The position numbers and the translations under genes are program-made. The notes under the pieces are model-generated. The model ran no database searches, was not told the DNA's origin, and was given only the letters and a program-made list of their open reading frames with translations. A stretch of 64,000 nt of DNA from Vibrio casei (GTDB lineage: Bacteria; Pseudomonadota; Gammaproteobacteria; Enterobacterales; Vibrionaceae): contig NZ_AP018681.1 in NCBI RefSeq assembly GCF_002218025.2, forward strand, positions 744,001 to 808,000, given 5' to 3'. Of this stretch, positions 1 through 9,106 are shown one piece after another. How positions within the stretch are numbered: position 1 is the stretch's first letter; every line of letters starts with the position of its first letter.

Positions 1-800
1 GAACCATCATACACCGCCAAATTAGGAAAACCGGAAATATAAGCAGCTAGAAGCACAATGCACGCCGTCAAACCAGACCCACATGAAAAAATTTGTTTTT
101 TATCATAATCGAGTTGGTGATCTGCAAAAATAACTTTTAACTCTTCAACGCTTTTGTAACGATGTCCATCTAGTATTAACCCAAACGGTAAATTTATTGA
201 AGTAGGAATATGCCCCGCTCGCATGCCTTCGCGTGGCTCTTTCACGACACCCATAAATCGCTCATTCGAACGCACATCAATAATTTGCTTATCAGAATCA
301 TCAATGGCATTTAAGACAGCTTCTGCACAATAAACCATTTCTTGATGGAAGGTCGCTTTGAAATTACCTAATGCTTTTTGTTCAGGCGCCAATAACTTAT
401 CAACTAATGGGTAACCCAAAGCTTGCCAACGTGATATTCCCCCATCAAGCACATACACTTGTTCAAATCCCATTGATTTAAATATCCACCATGCGCGAGG
501 CGCTGAATATAAGCCTCTTGCATCATACAGGACCACGGTACTTTCCGTATGGATACCAAGTTGTTTTACTTCTTGTGTGAATTTATCAGCACTTGGGATG
601 GTATTAGGTAGAGGGTTCTCAAGATCAACAAATACATTTTCAATATCAAACGCTTGTGAGTTTGGAAGGTAAGCTCTAGGAGATTCAAGTTGCTCTCCCA
701 CAACAGCATGAGTGGTCGTTGCATCCAGCAAAATCAGATTTTCATCCGAAAAGTGATCGAACAACCAAGTGGGAGAAATCATTGGATAAGTAGAGTTCAT
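1..800 (-). CDS. sseA: 3-mercaptopyruvate sulfurtransferase (SseA-type), 3' end beyond the window
   Basis: Tandem rhodanese-fold enzyme that moves sulfur from 3-mercaptopyruvate to an acceptor such as cyanide or a thiol, in the cytoplasm. Translation from the ATG at 798-800 gives an N-terminal non-catalytic rhodanese domain (about residues 5-140, with VLYDARGLYSAPRAWWIF) and a catalytic domain carrying CGSGLTA with the active Cys at about residue 240. CGSG(V/L)TA is the loop of mercaptopyruvate sulfurtransferases rather than of thiosulfate rhodaneses. The gene reads off the left edge, so the last residues and the stop codon are not seen. It seems to be a single-gene unit. Confidence 0.88.
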   Translation of the reverse strand, partial: MNSTYPMISPTWLFDHFSDENLILLDATTTHAVVGEQLESPRAYLPNSQAFDIENVFVDLENPLPNTIPSADKFTQEVKQLGIHTESTVVLYDARGLYSAPRAWWIFKSMGFEQVYVLDGGISRWQALGYPLVDKLLAPEQKALGNFKATFHQEMVYCAEAVLNAIDDSDKQIIDVRSNERFMGVVKEPREGMRAGHIPTSINLPFGLILDGHRYKSVEELKVIFADHQLDYDKKQIFSCGSGLTACIVLLAAYISGFPNLAVYDG

Positions 801-876
801 GACATTTATCCTCTCTTGTTGTAAGTTAGGTAATGCCCATAAACCTTATCAATAAATCATCATAACGAAATGATTG

Positions 877-1434
877 TTACAGTTGATTTACCATAAATTG
901 AGCATCATCGCCGTAGCTATCGGTACTATCTGACCTTACTGATTTAAAACCATATTTAGCCCAAAAGCTAGCCATACCTTGTACAGCGACTAAAGAAATT
1001 TTATCAATCCTTGAATCTTCAGCGTGAGTGATAACATTTTCCACCAGCGCTTGAGCGATTCCAGCACCACGAGCATCAGGATTAATGGCCAAATCATGAA
1101 TGTACAAAGTGGATGCATCTTCCATCGAAACCACTTCATCACGTTCGGAAATATCTTGATTGATACAAGGTGGTACATCGCTTTCCCAGGGATGTGCAAG
1201 AACGTACCCAAGTACTTGATCTTCTTCATTCATGTAGACAAAGCACGTTTCAGGAGAAACATCTGATTTAATTTTTAAAATATCAATGTCTTCCGCTAGG
1301 CCATCACGATAAGCCACCTCTTGAATTTTCTCTATCTGAGGCCACACTTCATCGGGGATTTCGGTAATTTGGAGATCAATACTTTCAACTTGAGAAGGTT
1401 TATTTTTTTGGAAATTTTTAGAAAACTGATTCAT
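877..1434 (-). CDS. GNAT family N-acetyltransferase
   Basis: A 185-residue acetyltransferase of the GNAT fold. The acetyl-CoA pyrophosphate-binding loop is visible as RGAGIA at residues 122-127, after the typical beta-4 strand (LYIHDLAINPDARG), and the C-terminal GFKSV segment fits beta-7. The substrate cannot be told. The open frame continues upstream to 1563, but that extra 43-residue stretch is not GNAT-like, so I start at the ATG at 1434; its ribosome site is weak and the longer form cannot be excluded. A perfect 6-bp hairpin with a tetraloop (TCCGCG ACAA CGCGGA, 1490-1505) lies just upstream. Confidence 0.75.
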   Translation of the reverse strand: MNQFSKNFQKNKPSQVESIDLQITEIPDEVWPQIEKIQEVAYRDGLAEDIDILKIKSDVSPETCFVYMNEEDQVLGYVLAHPWESDVPPCINQDISERDEVVSMEDASTLYIHDLAINPDARGAGIAQALVENVITHAEDSRIDKISLVAVQGMASFWAKYGFKSVRSDSTDSYGDDAQFMVNQL

Positions 1435-1624
1435 AGATCTGGATACACCTAATATCTGTGTTCCGTCATCCTTAACTGATTGGAATGGATTCCGCGACAA
1501 CGCGGAGGAAACGATATTATAACAAAATAAGACTCGTATATAAACCGCATATTTTTCATACAACTTTAAGATCTGAACAGCGTTAAATTCGCTCTAAAGC
1601 CAACAATTTCGAAGAGTTATATTT

Positions 1625-2038
1625 TTATTTTAATTGATTAAGATCGCTTAAAATCCATGCGCTATTGTGTTTCTCCAATCCAATGTGTGGATAATAATCA
1701 ACCGCTTGAGGCGCAGATAACAAATTCAATTTACACCCCTCTTTTAATTGCTTAAAGGTTTCAATGATAAGTTGCTTACCAACACCACTTGTTTGTACAT
1801 TTTCTGAAACGGCTAAATCAGAAAGATAACAACAATAATGAAAATCCGTCACCGAACGAGCAATCCCAATCAGCTCATCTTCAATCCAAGCTGTTACCAT
1901 CAAGTTACTGTTATCAATCATACCTTGAATCGTTTCCATGTTATCTGTTGGACGACGTTCACCAAGCGTCGTTTGCTTTAATAATCTAATGAATTGTTGA
2001 GCGCTGATCGGGTAATTTAATTTATATTCAATAGACAT
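1625..2038 (-). CDS. GNAT family N-acetyltransferase
   Basis: A 137-residue GNAT enzyme; YLSDLAVSENVQTSGVGKQLI (about residues 71-91) is the acetyl-CoA-binding beta-4/alpha-3 region with a (Q/R)xxGxG-type loop. Substrate unknown; short proteins of this type include amino-acid and small-amine acetyltransferases. The ATG at 2038 is chosen over the open frame starting at 2062 because AGGAG lies 7 bases upstream. The upstream small gene ends 24 bp away on the same strand, so the two are probably co-transcribed. Confidence 0.8.
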   Translation of the reverse strand: MSIEYKLNYPISAQQFIRLLKQTTLGERRPTDNMETIQGMIDNSNLMVTAWIEDELIGIARSVTDFHYCCYLSDLAVSENVQTSGVGKQLIIETFKQLKEGCKLNLLSAPQAVDYYPHIGLEKHNSAWILSDLNQLK

Positions 2039-2062
2039 AGGCTCACTCCTTCTATGGAACAT

Positions 2063-2332
2063 TTATACAAATAAAGCCAGACCGTAGTCATCTGGCTTTT
2101 CACACAAAGTGGCTTCAATCAATAAAGCGAAATCATGATGCTTAGGAGGAATATACAAAATAACATCACAATGTAATTGCCCAGCCGATTCATGCCGATA
2201 ATAAAGCGTGATTGCTGTGTTATTTGAATTTTTCAAACACAGTGCTTTTATTCGATAAACTTCCTGCTCAGCAAACAATGCATCCCCCAAGTTTTTACAA
2301 TACCAGCTTTGCTCTATATTGGTTGCCGCCAT
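2063..2332 (-). CDS. Small hypothetical protein
   Basis: An 89-residue soluble protein with no family I can name. It has no membrane segment and no signal peptide; it holds two Cys in the first half (CKNLGD, LCLKN) and an acidic C-terminal part. The ATG at 2332 is preceded by GGTGGA at good spacing; a GTG nine bases further up is an alternative. It sits 24 bp upstream of the GNAT gene in the same direction, so the pair probably forms one operon. Function not proposed. Confidence 0.55.
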   Translation of the reverse strand: MAATNIEQSWYCKNLGDALFAEQEVYRIKALCLKNSNNTAITLYYRHESAGQLHCDVILYIPPKHHDFALLIEATLCEKPDDYGLALFV

Positions 2333-2375
2333 TTCGTCCACCAAAAGATTAACACATTATTGATTAGCCGAAGTT

Positions 2376-2850
2376 TCAGCCTATTAACTCATTGCCAGAG
2401 ACTTTGTTCTTAGAAAAAGCATCAATATTATGCAATGTTGTTTCAGCAATATTAGCAAGAGCTTCTTGAGTTAAGAAGGCTTGATGTCCTGTAAAAAGGA
2501 CATTGTGGCATGCAGATAACCGGCGGAAAATATCATCGGTAATAATGTCATTCGATTTATCTTGGAAAAATAATTCCTTTTCATTATCGTAAACATCCAA
2601 ACCAAGAGCGCCAATTTTTCCTGATTTCAATGCTTCAATCGCTTGCTGTGAGTCCAATAACCCGCCACGACTAGTGTTAATAATCATTACGCCGTCTTTC
2701 ATTTTGCTGAAAGATTCTGCATTTAATAATCGGCGATTATTTTCAGTTAATGGGCAATGCAATGTAATCACGTCCGCTTGTTGGTATATCTCATCCAGCT
2801 CCACGTATTTTGCTCCAATATCAACCGCTGTATCACTTGGGTATGGGTCA
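2376..2850 (-). pseudogene. ldhA: D-lactate dehydrogenase, 3' fragment (interrupted by IS)
   Basis: C-terminal part of a fermentative NAD-dependent D-lactate dehydrogenase (pyruvate to D-lactate). It includes the DVITLHCPLT and INTSRGGLLD segments, the catalytic region around EALKSGKIGALGLDVYDNE, and the H-containing LFTGHQAFLT motif. The open frame now begins inside the insertion element (up to 2912), so the first residues of that frame are not lactate dehydrogenase. Joining this part to the 5' fragment after removing the element and one TAAC copy gives 993 nt, an unbroken 330-codon gene of normal family length, so the insertion is the only visible lesion. Confidence 0.92.
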
Positions 2851-2889
2851 TAACCGGTGTTTGTCAAACTAGTTGTCGCGATCACTACG

Positions 2890-3939
2890 TTATGCACTCT
2901 CAGCCTTGACACTATTTTGTTCAGGGTTTAAGTACACTTCTTTTGGTAAATCCCAATTACGGATATTACCGCTCCAGCGCTCAGGGTGAGCATCTTTAGC
3001 ACCTTGATAAACTTCTTTTCTATTAGCCAATATGTCACCCGCTAATCCTGAATGCCTTTGATGTGGGCTGACGTATTTGATGCCACTATGTTTGTGGTTA
3101 AAATTATACCAGTGGCTAAATTTCAACACCCAACTACGCGCCTCATCAATTGTTGAAAACCCTTTATACGGATAGTCAGGGCGATATTTACACGTTTTAA
3201 ATATCGACTCAGCATAAGCATTATCATTGCTCACCCTAGGACGATTAAAAGACGACACGACACCTAAACTATAAAGTGTTTCAAGCATTGATGAGCCTTT
3301 CATTGGGCTTCCATTATCCGAATGCAGTACCAGAGGATTATCTTTAACTCCTTCTTTTAAATGAGCTTTCTTAATTAATATTGATGCATTTTCTGCTGAT
3401 TCGTCATCATGAATTTCCCATCCAACAATCTTTCGACTAAATATATCGAGTATCAAATATAAATAAAAATGCAGCCCTTTAGCGGGGCCTGGTAACCAAG
3501 TAATATCCCAACACCACACTTGGTTTGGCCCTGTAGCACAGTGTGTCGTCGGTACTTTTCTCTCTTTTATCTGACTACGTCCGCGAGCGTTTTGCTGTTT
3601 TTCTTCATGAAGAACACGATAATATGTTGATTCAGAAGCAAGATAAATACCCTCATCTGCTAATGTAGGGACGATTTGGCTTGGTGGTAAGCTCTTAAAA
3701 TCATCGCTATTAACGATGGCTAATATGTTATCTCTCTCTGCTTTTGATAGCTTATTTTTTGGCTCAGGGCGCTGAGATATTGGTCTACCATCTGTTTTTA
3801 TGTTCCCGTCAACAGTCCAACGTTGATACGTCCGGACACTGATCCCAAGTTCACGGCAAGCTTTAAACTTTGGCGCACCAGAACTCACAGCTTCATTAAC
3901 TAGTTTAACTGCTTGAATGCGAGCTGAGTCGAGGATCAT
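2890..3939 (-). CDS. IS3-family transposase OrfB (integrase core)
   Basis: A 349-residue DDE transposase. An N-terminal helix-turn-helix region (about residues 24-42, LGISVRTYQRW) is followed by an rve integrase core with D145 (WDITWL), D208 (HSDNG) and E244 (YAESIF); the D-to-E spacing of 35 residues is the classic IS3-family DD35E. All three catalytic residues are present, so the enzyme could be active. Its ATG overlaps the OrfA stop as ATGA, pointing to translational coupling rather than the -1 frameshift used by many IS3 elements. Confidence 0.92.
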   Translation of the reverse strand: MILDSARIQAVKLVNEAVSSGAPKFKACRELGISVRTYQRWTVDGNIKTDGRPISQRPEPKNKLSKAERDNILAIVNSDDFKSLPPSQIVPTLADEGIYLASESTYYRVLHEEKQQNARGRSQIKERKVPTTHCATGPNQVWCWDITWLPGPAKGLHFYLYLILDIFSRKIVGWEIHDDESAENASILIKKAHLKEGVKDNPLVLHSDNGSPMKGSSMLETLYSLGVVSSFNRPRVSNDNAYAESIFKTCKYRPDYPYKGFSTIDEARSWVLKFSHWYNFNHKHSGIKYVSPHQRHSGLAGDILANRKEVYQGAKDAHPERWSGNIRNWDLPKEVYLNPEQNSVKAESA

Positions 3940-4433
3940 TCGTCCTCGGCTTCCCCCCAGATCGCATTTGCTTTTTTTCTTAACACCAATAGTGCTGCGG
4001 TTTCAGCGAGTGCCTTATCTTTTCGACGTAGCTCCTTTTCTAATTGATTGATCTGTTTTTTATCTTTCTTTGTTTCGGTGGAGAAGGCTTTTTCTTGCTC
4101 TTTAACGTTAGCGTTTGCATCTATACACGCATTTCGCCAAGCCGATACTTGTTCCACATAAAGACCTTTGCCTCGGCAATATTCCGCTAACTCAGCTTGA
4201 TTTAAAGAGGCTGTTTCCAACACGACTGAGAATTTATTTGCTGATGACCACTGCTCAGCATTCTTTCCATCACCTGGCACTAAATGCCCCTTATCAATTG
4301 CTTGTTTTCGCCAATTATACAAGGTTGATTCACCAATCCCCATCTCGATTGATAATTGGGCTATTGCTATATTATTTGGAGGCATCATCTTCTGAAGAGC
4401 CGACTCTTTGCTTTGCGCTGAATAATGTTTCAT
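3936..4433 (-). CDS. IS3-family transposase OrfA (helix-turn-helix subunit)
   Basis: A 165-residue DNA-binding protein of the IS3 OrfA type. A helix-turn-helix is visible at about residues 20-45 (IAQLSIEMGIGESTLYNWRKQ), and a Lys/Glu-rich, probably coiled-coil stretch (about 110-145, KEQEKAFSTETKKDKKQINQ) would serve multimerisation. It starts at an ATG with GGAG 6 bases upstream, about 65 bp inside the element end. It is longer than a typical OrfA (about 90-110 residues). Confidence 0.88.
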   Translation of the reverse strand: MKHYSAQSKESALQKMMPPNNIAIAQLSIEMGIGESTLYNWRKQAIDKGHLVPGDGKNAEQWSSANKFSVVLETASLNQAELAEYCRGKGLYVEQVSAWRNACIDANANVKEQEKAFSTETKKDKKQINQLEKELRRKDKALAETAALLVLRKKANAIWGEAEDE

Positions 4434-4498
4434 TGTTACTCCACGCCCTCTGTTTAATGGTTGAATATTAAGCGCGACAACTAGTCTGACAGAGAGGG

Positions 4499-5016
4499 TA
4501 ACATAAAATATTCATGCCCAATCCTTTTAGAATTCTCATCGTGGCTAAGCCAATTTTTCCAGAACCAATGACCCCTACGGTCTTACCGTAAAAGTTAAAT
4601 CCCGTTAGACCTTCAAGTGAAAAGTTTGCATCACGCGTTCTTTGGTAAGCTTTATGAAAACGACGGTTTAAACACATCATCAAACCTACAGCATGTTCTG
4701 CAATCGCTTCCGGTGAATAGGCTGGCACTCTTACCACTTGGATACCTAGCTCTTTTGCCGCCTCCAAATCAACGCGGTCAAAGCCAGCGCAGCGCATCGC
4801 AATTAACTTAGTACCTTGACCAGCCAATTTTTCTAACACAGGGCGGCCTAATTCATCGTTTACAAAAGCGCATATGACTTGTGAATCGCTCGCTATTGGC
4901 GCGGTTTTGAGATCAAGTTGAAAATTATAGAAATGACAATCAAATCCATACCGTTCATTTGCTTGAATAAATGACGCTTCGTCATAAGACTTAGTGCTGA
5001 ACATCGAAATTTTCAT
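4499..5016 (-). pseudogene. ldhA: D-lactate dehydrogenase, 5' fragment (interrupted by IS)
   Basis: N-terminal 172 codons of ldhA, starting at an ATG with AAGGGT upstream. The catalytic-domain N-terminus and the nucleotide-binding GSGKIG (residues 151-156) are intact. The frame runs into the insertion element at codon 173 (TA/T, Tyr) and stops after a few foreign residues. Without the C-terminal half, which carries the catalytic His and much of the NAD domain, the product cannot be an active lactate dehydrogenase. Confidence 0.92.
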
Positions 5017-5175
5017 TTGTGACCCTTTACTTTAAAAATAGCAATACGACACATTACCCTCAGTAATTAATGTGCTTCAAGTAATTATTGACGTAAATCA
5101 CTTTTTCTTACTTATATGGTGCATTTTACGCCAAAAACTTTTATGAGACTCCTTTAAAGTCAGGCGATAAAAATA

Positions 5176-5203
5176 CAATAAGCCAGCAATCGCTGGCTTA
5201 TTG
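5176..5203. terminator. Bidirectional intrinsic terminator
   Basis: Perfect 12-bp stem (CAATAAGCCAGC / GCTGGCTTATTG) with a 4-base loop, with A-rich sequence on the left and T-rich on the right, so it can work on both strands. It lies about 80 bp after the stop of the Bcr/CflA gene and most likely ends that transcript. No gene is seen in the rest of 5017-5283, which must hold the ldhA promoter. Confidence 0.85.
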
Positions 5204-5283
5204 TTTATTTTAAATCTCTATCTATACCCAAGTGACGGCAATATGTAGAATTTAGATAGATCTAAATAAAGACGCGTGACACA

Positions 5284-6489
5284 TCAATCCTGAGCCAATC
5301 TTTCGACATGCCACGCGTTCATTCTTTTCATCGACATTATAGAAAGCAAAATGATTGCCCCCCCACCCATGACAGTGATCACAGCAAATGGCGCAGTCAA
5401 TGAGGTTTGCTGAATTAAACCGGCAAGTAACGAAGCGCCACTCATCTGAATAAATCCAAGCATTGCTGCCGCGGTGCCTGCTCGTTCACCAAATGCAGAA
5501 AGCGCCATACTGGTCGCAGGGCCAAGCAATAAAGCAAAACCGATACAAAGTAATGCCATTGGCAGCATAAAGCCGACTGCGGCGGCCATTCCCATTTGAG
5601 AGCCGATTTCTTGGGCTAAAAATTGCATTGCTGCTGATCCAACTAGTAACGATAACGCAAGAATAACGGTTGGGCGATTACCTAACTTTTTGATCACCCA
5701 AGGTGCGCCAAAACATGCGGCAATATTGATAATGGCGTTAATCCCAAACAAACCACTAAAAACCAATTCAGACACACCTAATTGACCAATTAACCATACT
5801 GGCGCATAAGAAACATACGTTAAAATCGCGCCCATACCGGTCATACAACAAACCGCATAAAATAAGAAATGGCGTTCTGTTAATACCGGTTTATATCGAG
5901 CCCAACGATATAACGCCCCTTCACTTACCGTATTAACCGGACGTGTTTCAGGAAATTTCCACAATACAATAACCAGCATGATCAAGCCGTACAGCATCAT
6001 AAAGGCAAAGGTTGAACGCCAACCAAAATACAATGCTAATACGCCGCCTAAGGTTGGAGCCAAAGCGGGAACCACACAGATCACACCATTCAAATAGCTA
6101 TAAATTTTTGCGCCATCTTTAACCGAGTAACAATCACGCACCGCGCTAAAGACCACAATAGAGGTTGAACACGCCGCTAAACCTTGTAGCACTCGCGCCA
6201 CTTGTAATAATTCAAACTCTTTTGATACCACCGCCAATAAACTGCTTAGGATATACAAAACCAGACCAAACAAAGCAACCGGGCGACGGCCAAATCGATC
6301 CGCCAATGGCCCAATAATGACTTGTCCTAATCCCATCGCAAATAAGAACAAAATCAAAGTAGATTGCACTTGGCTATTAGAAACCGAGAAATCTTGCGCC
6401 ATGGTAGGTAAAGACGGTAAATAAATATCAATTGCCAATGGGCTAAGCAGCACCATCGACATCAAAATAAATAACAAATTACGTTGCAT
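5284..6489 (-). CDS. Bcr/CflA family multidrug efflux MFS transporter
   Basis: A 401-residue, 12-helix major facilitator of the drug/H+ antiporter DHA1 type in the inner membrane. The N-terminal SPLAIDIYLPSLPTMA with its helix-1 acidic residue and the motif A loop GPLADRFGRRP (residues 60-70) are typical of Bcr/CflA exporters (bicyclomycin, chloramphenicol and others). Substrate cannot be told. The gene is divergent from a LysR regulator across a 115-bp spacer, the usual arrangement for a pump controlled by its neighbour. Confidence 0.88.
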   Translation of the reverse strand: MQRNLLFILMSMVLLSPLAIDIYLPSLPTMAQDFSVSNSQVQSTLILFLFAMGLGQVIIGPLADRFGRRPVALFGLVLYILSSLLAVVSKEFELLQVARVLQGLAACSTSIVVFSAVRDCYSVKDGAKIYSYLNGVICVVPALAPTLGGVLALYFGWRSTFAFMMLYGLIMLVIVLWKFPETRPVNTVSEGALYRWARYKPVLTERHFLFYAVCCMTGMGAILTYVSYAPVWLIGQLGVSELVFSGLFGINAIINIAACFGAPWVIKKLGNRPTVILALSLLVGSAAMQFLAQEIGSQMGMAAAVGFMLPMALLCIGFALLLGPATSMALSAFGERAGTAAAMLGFIQMSGASLLAGLIQQTSLTAPFAVITVMGGGAIILLSIMSMKRMNAWHVERLAQD

Positions 6490-6604
6490 ATAATTCTCAA
6501 AGTGGGAATAAAAAAAAAAAAATCAAGTGCGATATTTTAATGCTTAGATGATATGAACAGAAATGGTATAATTTCGGAAATCAATTTCCAATAAGGAATA
6601 TCAG

Positions 6605-7561
6605 GTGAATTTAGATAAACTGGCTCGTATCGATCTCAATTTGCTTGTGATCTTACAAGTTTTACTCGAAGAACAAAGCGTCACGCGTGCAGCTTATCGC
6701 TTAAATCTAAGCCAATCAGCATTAAGTAAGAGCTTAAATCGCTTACGTGAAACACTTGATGACCCGCTGTTTCAGCGAACCTCTCATGGTCTAAAGCCTA
6801 CAGCACATGCAATGGCGTTATCAAAACTACTGCCAAATGCACTGCAAGATTTATATCAATTAACTTTACCGCCCATTTTTGACCCTGCGACCAGCAGCCG
6901 AAAATTTACCTTTTCAATGGTAGAAAGTGCTTACGAAACCTTGATCCCTTCTTTTATTGGTTCGCTTTTACAACAAGCTCCCAGTATTAAGCTCGATTCT
7001 TACTTATGGACGGGGCAATCTTTTCACGATCTTCAACAAGGGCAAATTGACTTTGGCATTGCAGGGCGAGATTTACATCCCCAAACGGGTTTAGATAATA
7101 ACAAGCCACCAGAAGGATTAGTTCAGCATACTTTGTACGAAGATAAGCAAGTGTGTTTAGTGCGAAACGATCACCCTATTTTGCAAGCGGTGAAACAAAA
7201 AGATTGGACACTAGAACGTTATTTAAGTATGGCGCACGTGCAAGTTCGATGCGAAGGAAAAGAATGGTGGGCACTCGATTATCATTTAGCGGATCGTGGG
7301 CATCATCGTAATATCAGTGCAACCGTCCCCGATTTTTATGGCGCGGCGAGCGTATGTGCGCATACCGATTTGATTTTCACCTTGCCATCAAGTTTTGCCA
7401 GTCATGCCCTCAAACTTTACCCTTTAACTCAGCTCATTTTGCCTTTTGAATTTTTGCCAATGGCGTATGTCTTGCTATGGCACGAACGTAATAATCAAGA
7501 CAAAGGCCATCAATGGATGAGAGAAACTATAAGTCTGAGTGTAAAAAAAGCCATCACTTAA
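6605..7561 (+). CDS. LysR family transcriptional regulator
   Basis: A 318-residue LysR regulator. The winged helix-turn-helix covers residues 9-65 (LNLLVILQVLLEEQSVTRAA, then SQSALSKSLNRLRETLDDPLF) and is followed by the periplasmic-binding-like effector domain. The 'RIDLNLL' start and 'DPLF-R' wing are of the NodD/LeuO/SyrM-like group. It starts with GTG at 6605, placed 8 bases after AAGGA. Being divergent from the Bcr/CflA pump, it probably regulates that gene; this is inference from position. Confidence 0.87.
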   Translation: MNLDKLARIDLNLLVILQVLLEEQSVTRAAYRLNLSQSALSKSLNRLRETLDDPLFQRTSHGLKPTAHAMALSKLLPNALQDLYQLTLPPIFDPATSSRKFTFSMVESAYETLIPSFIGSLLQQAPSIKLDSYLWTGQSFHDLQQGQIDFGIAGRDLHPQTGLDNNKPPEGLVQHTLYEDKQVCLVRNDHPILQAVKQKDWTLERYLSMAHVQVRCEGKEWWALDYHLADRGHHRNISATVPDFYGAASVCAHTDLIFTLPSSFASHALKLYPLTQLILPFEFLPMAYVLLWHERNNQDKGHQWMRETISLSVKKAIT

Positions 7562-7708
7562 ACGAATATTATTATACGTGTATTTACCTTCGATGGTCGT
7601 CACAGCGCTGCCAATCAATTTCACTCTACCATTAGACCTAAGAATTCCTGAATTCAAGTATTAAGTGCAATTAACTAACACTCGTGAATCTCAGCCTATC
7701 TTAATACA

Positions 7709-7744
7709 AAAAGAGCTATGCCAATCTATCGGCATAGCTCTTTT
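7709..7744. terminator. Bidirectional intrinsic terminator
   Basis: Perfect 14-bp stem AAAAGAGCTATGCC / GGCATAGCTCTTTT with an 8-base loop, flanked by A and T tracts. It lies between the convergent LysR gene and the aldo/keto reductase gene and can end both transcripts. Confidence 0.9.
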
Positions 7745-7779
7745 GGATACAATACTGAAGCTTCAAAACGTAGGCTGAT

Positions 7780-8694
7780 TTATGGCACGCCGTGGCCTTT
7801 AGATGCACACCAAACTCGGAACCATTGCTCACGGGTCAGTTCAATACTCAATGCATCGATTGCCGCTTTTACACGTTCAATCTTGCCTGAACCTATGATC
7901 GGTAAAGGTTTTGATGGCAAACGACGCACCCAAGCATAAATGACTTGATCAATACTTTGTGCGCCCACTTCTTTGGCAATGGCTTCTAATTCATCACGAA
8001 CGCGAACATGCTGATCTTCTAAGCCATTAAAAATATCACCACCAGCAAGGCAAGACCACGCCATTGGTTTCACACGTAATTGCTGCAGCAGATCTAACGT
8101 GCCATCATGTGATACTTCAAAATTTAGTGGATTAATTTCAACTTGATTAGTGACTAATGGCGCATCTAGACGAGATTGCAATAATTCAAACTGACGAGGA
8201 GAAAAATTAGACACACCAAAGTGTTTCACTTTACCCGCTTGTTTTAACTCTGAGAATGCTTCTGCTACTTCATCAGCATCCATCAATGCATCTGGGCGAT
8301 GGATTAAAAGCACATCCAAATCTTCTATTTGCAAACGTTTAAGCGAATTATTAACCGATTCAACAATGTGAGATTTACTAGTGTTGTAATGATTAACTTT
8401 CCAATCTGGGTTTTTATCACCGCACAATTTTATATCGCATTTACTCACGATCTCAATTTGATCTCGCATGCTCTTATCAATCGCTAAGCCTTCACCAAAC
8501 AGCTGTTCACATTCGTAATATCCGTAAATATCTGCATGATCTACGGTTGTAACACCCAGTTCAACATGCTGCTTTAAAAAGGTGAGTCGCTCTTGTCGGC
8601 TCATTCCCCAATCACCTAAACGCCAGTAACCTTGAACCAATTCCGAAAATTCAGGCCCTTGCGGTGCAATTTGTACTTTTTTAATTGTCGTCAT
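7780..8694 (-). CDS. ydhF: Aldo/keto reductase, YdhF type
   Basis: A 304-residue NADPH-dependent oxidoreductase with the (beta/alpha)8 fold, cytoplasmic. The catalytic tetrad can be read: D52 and Y57 (VDHADIYG), K85 (IVSKC) and H132 (LLIHRPD). The sequence closely follows E. coli YdhF (N-terminal APQGPEFS, VQGYWRL, DALMDADEVAEAF, C-terminal LPIIGSGKIERV, REQWFR). The physiological substrate is not established. No strong ribosome site is visible before the ATG at 8694. Confidence 0.9.
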   Translation of the reverse strand: MTTIKKVQIAPQGPEFSELVQGYWRLGDWGMSRQERLTFLKQHVELGVTTVDHADIYGYYECEQLFGEGLAIDKSMRDQIEIVSKCDIKLCGDKNPDWKVNHYNTSKSHIVESVNNSLKRLQIEDLDVLLIHRPDALMDADEVAEAFSELKQAGKVKHFGVSNFSPRQFELLQSRLDAPLVTNQVEINPLNFEVSHDGTLDLLQQLRVKPMAWSCLAGGDIFNGLEDQHVRVRDELEAIAKEVGAQSIDQVIYAWVRRLPSKPLPIIGSGKIERVKAAIDALSIELTREQWFRVWCASKGHGVP

Positions 8695-9106
8695 ATTTCA
8701 TTTCAGTCCAAAGACTGACTCCATAATGAATATTGAAAATCGATTACGTTAATCCTAGGGAGTTTTCTGGCTTGGCACAATCAATAAACCCCGAAAGATT
8801 ACATTGCAAAAAAGAGGCTCACTAAAAATGGCTCGATATGACTTTATTTTGCAGTGTGGTGAAACCCATGAAAGCCAATATGTATACCGTGTTCCCAACG
8901 AGCATATCAAAACAATCGTGATAACAGTGTAAACTCATAACACTTTAATGAAATACCATTTCGATTCATTGCTAAAATAGCCTTCAACATGTTAGTCTAA
9001 TTGGTATAACAACTTTGGCTCGATATATCATTTTTATTTAAACATTTATATCCAAAGTAATTACTGTAGGTCGTTATTTTCTAATATTTCACTTTAAGGG
9101 TCATAC
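8695..9106. other. 412-bp divergent intergenic region
   Basis: Separates the minus-strand aldo/keto reductase from the plus-strand ygjV-like gene and must hold both promoters. The only item of note is AATTGGTATAACAA at 8999-9012, which resembles the presumed hexuronate-repressor boxes further right. A 34-codon open frame at 8827-8931 has poor initiation signals and is not called. Confidence 0.5.

Larger units (their letters stand above)
2855..4498 (-). mobile_element. IS3-family insertion sequence inside ldhA
   Basis: A 1644-bp element bounded by a 4-bp direct duplication TAAC (2851-2854 and 4499-4502). The ends are imperfect inverted repeats of about 26 bp; the inner 19 bases differ by one (TGTCAGACTAGTTGTCGCG against TGTCAAACTAGTTGTCGCG), while the outer 7 are less conserved. 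It carries two overlapping genes read from the minus strand. The boundary is supported independently, because removing the element and one TAAC restores ldhA in frame. IS3 membership comes from the DD35E transposase; the outer ends do not begin with the usual TG/CA. Confidence 0.9.

Noticed and set aside
8827..8931. 34-codon plus-strand frame upstream of the ygjV gene
   Set aside because: AGAGG is too far from the ATG, the product has no recognisable feature, and the region is expected to be promoter DNA.
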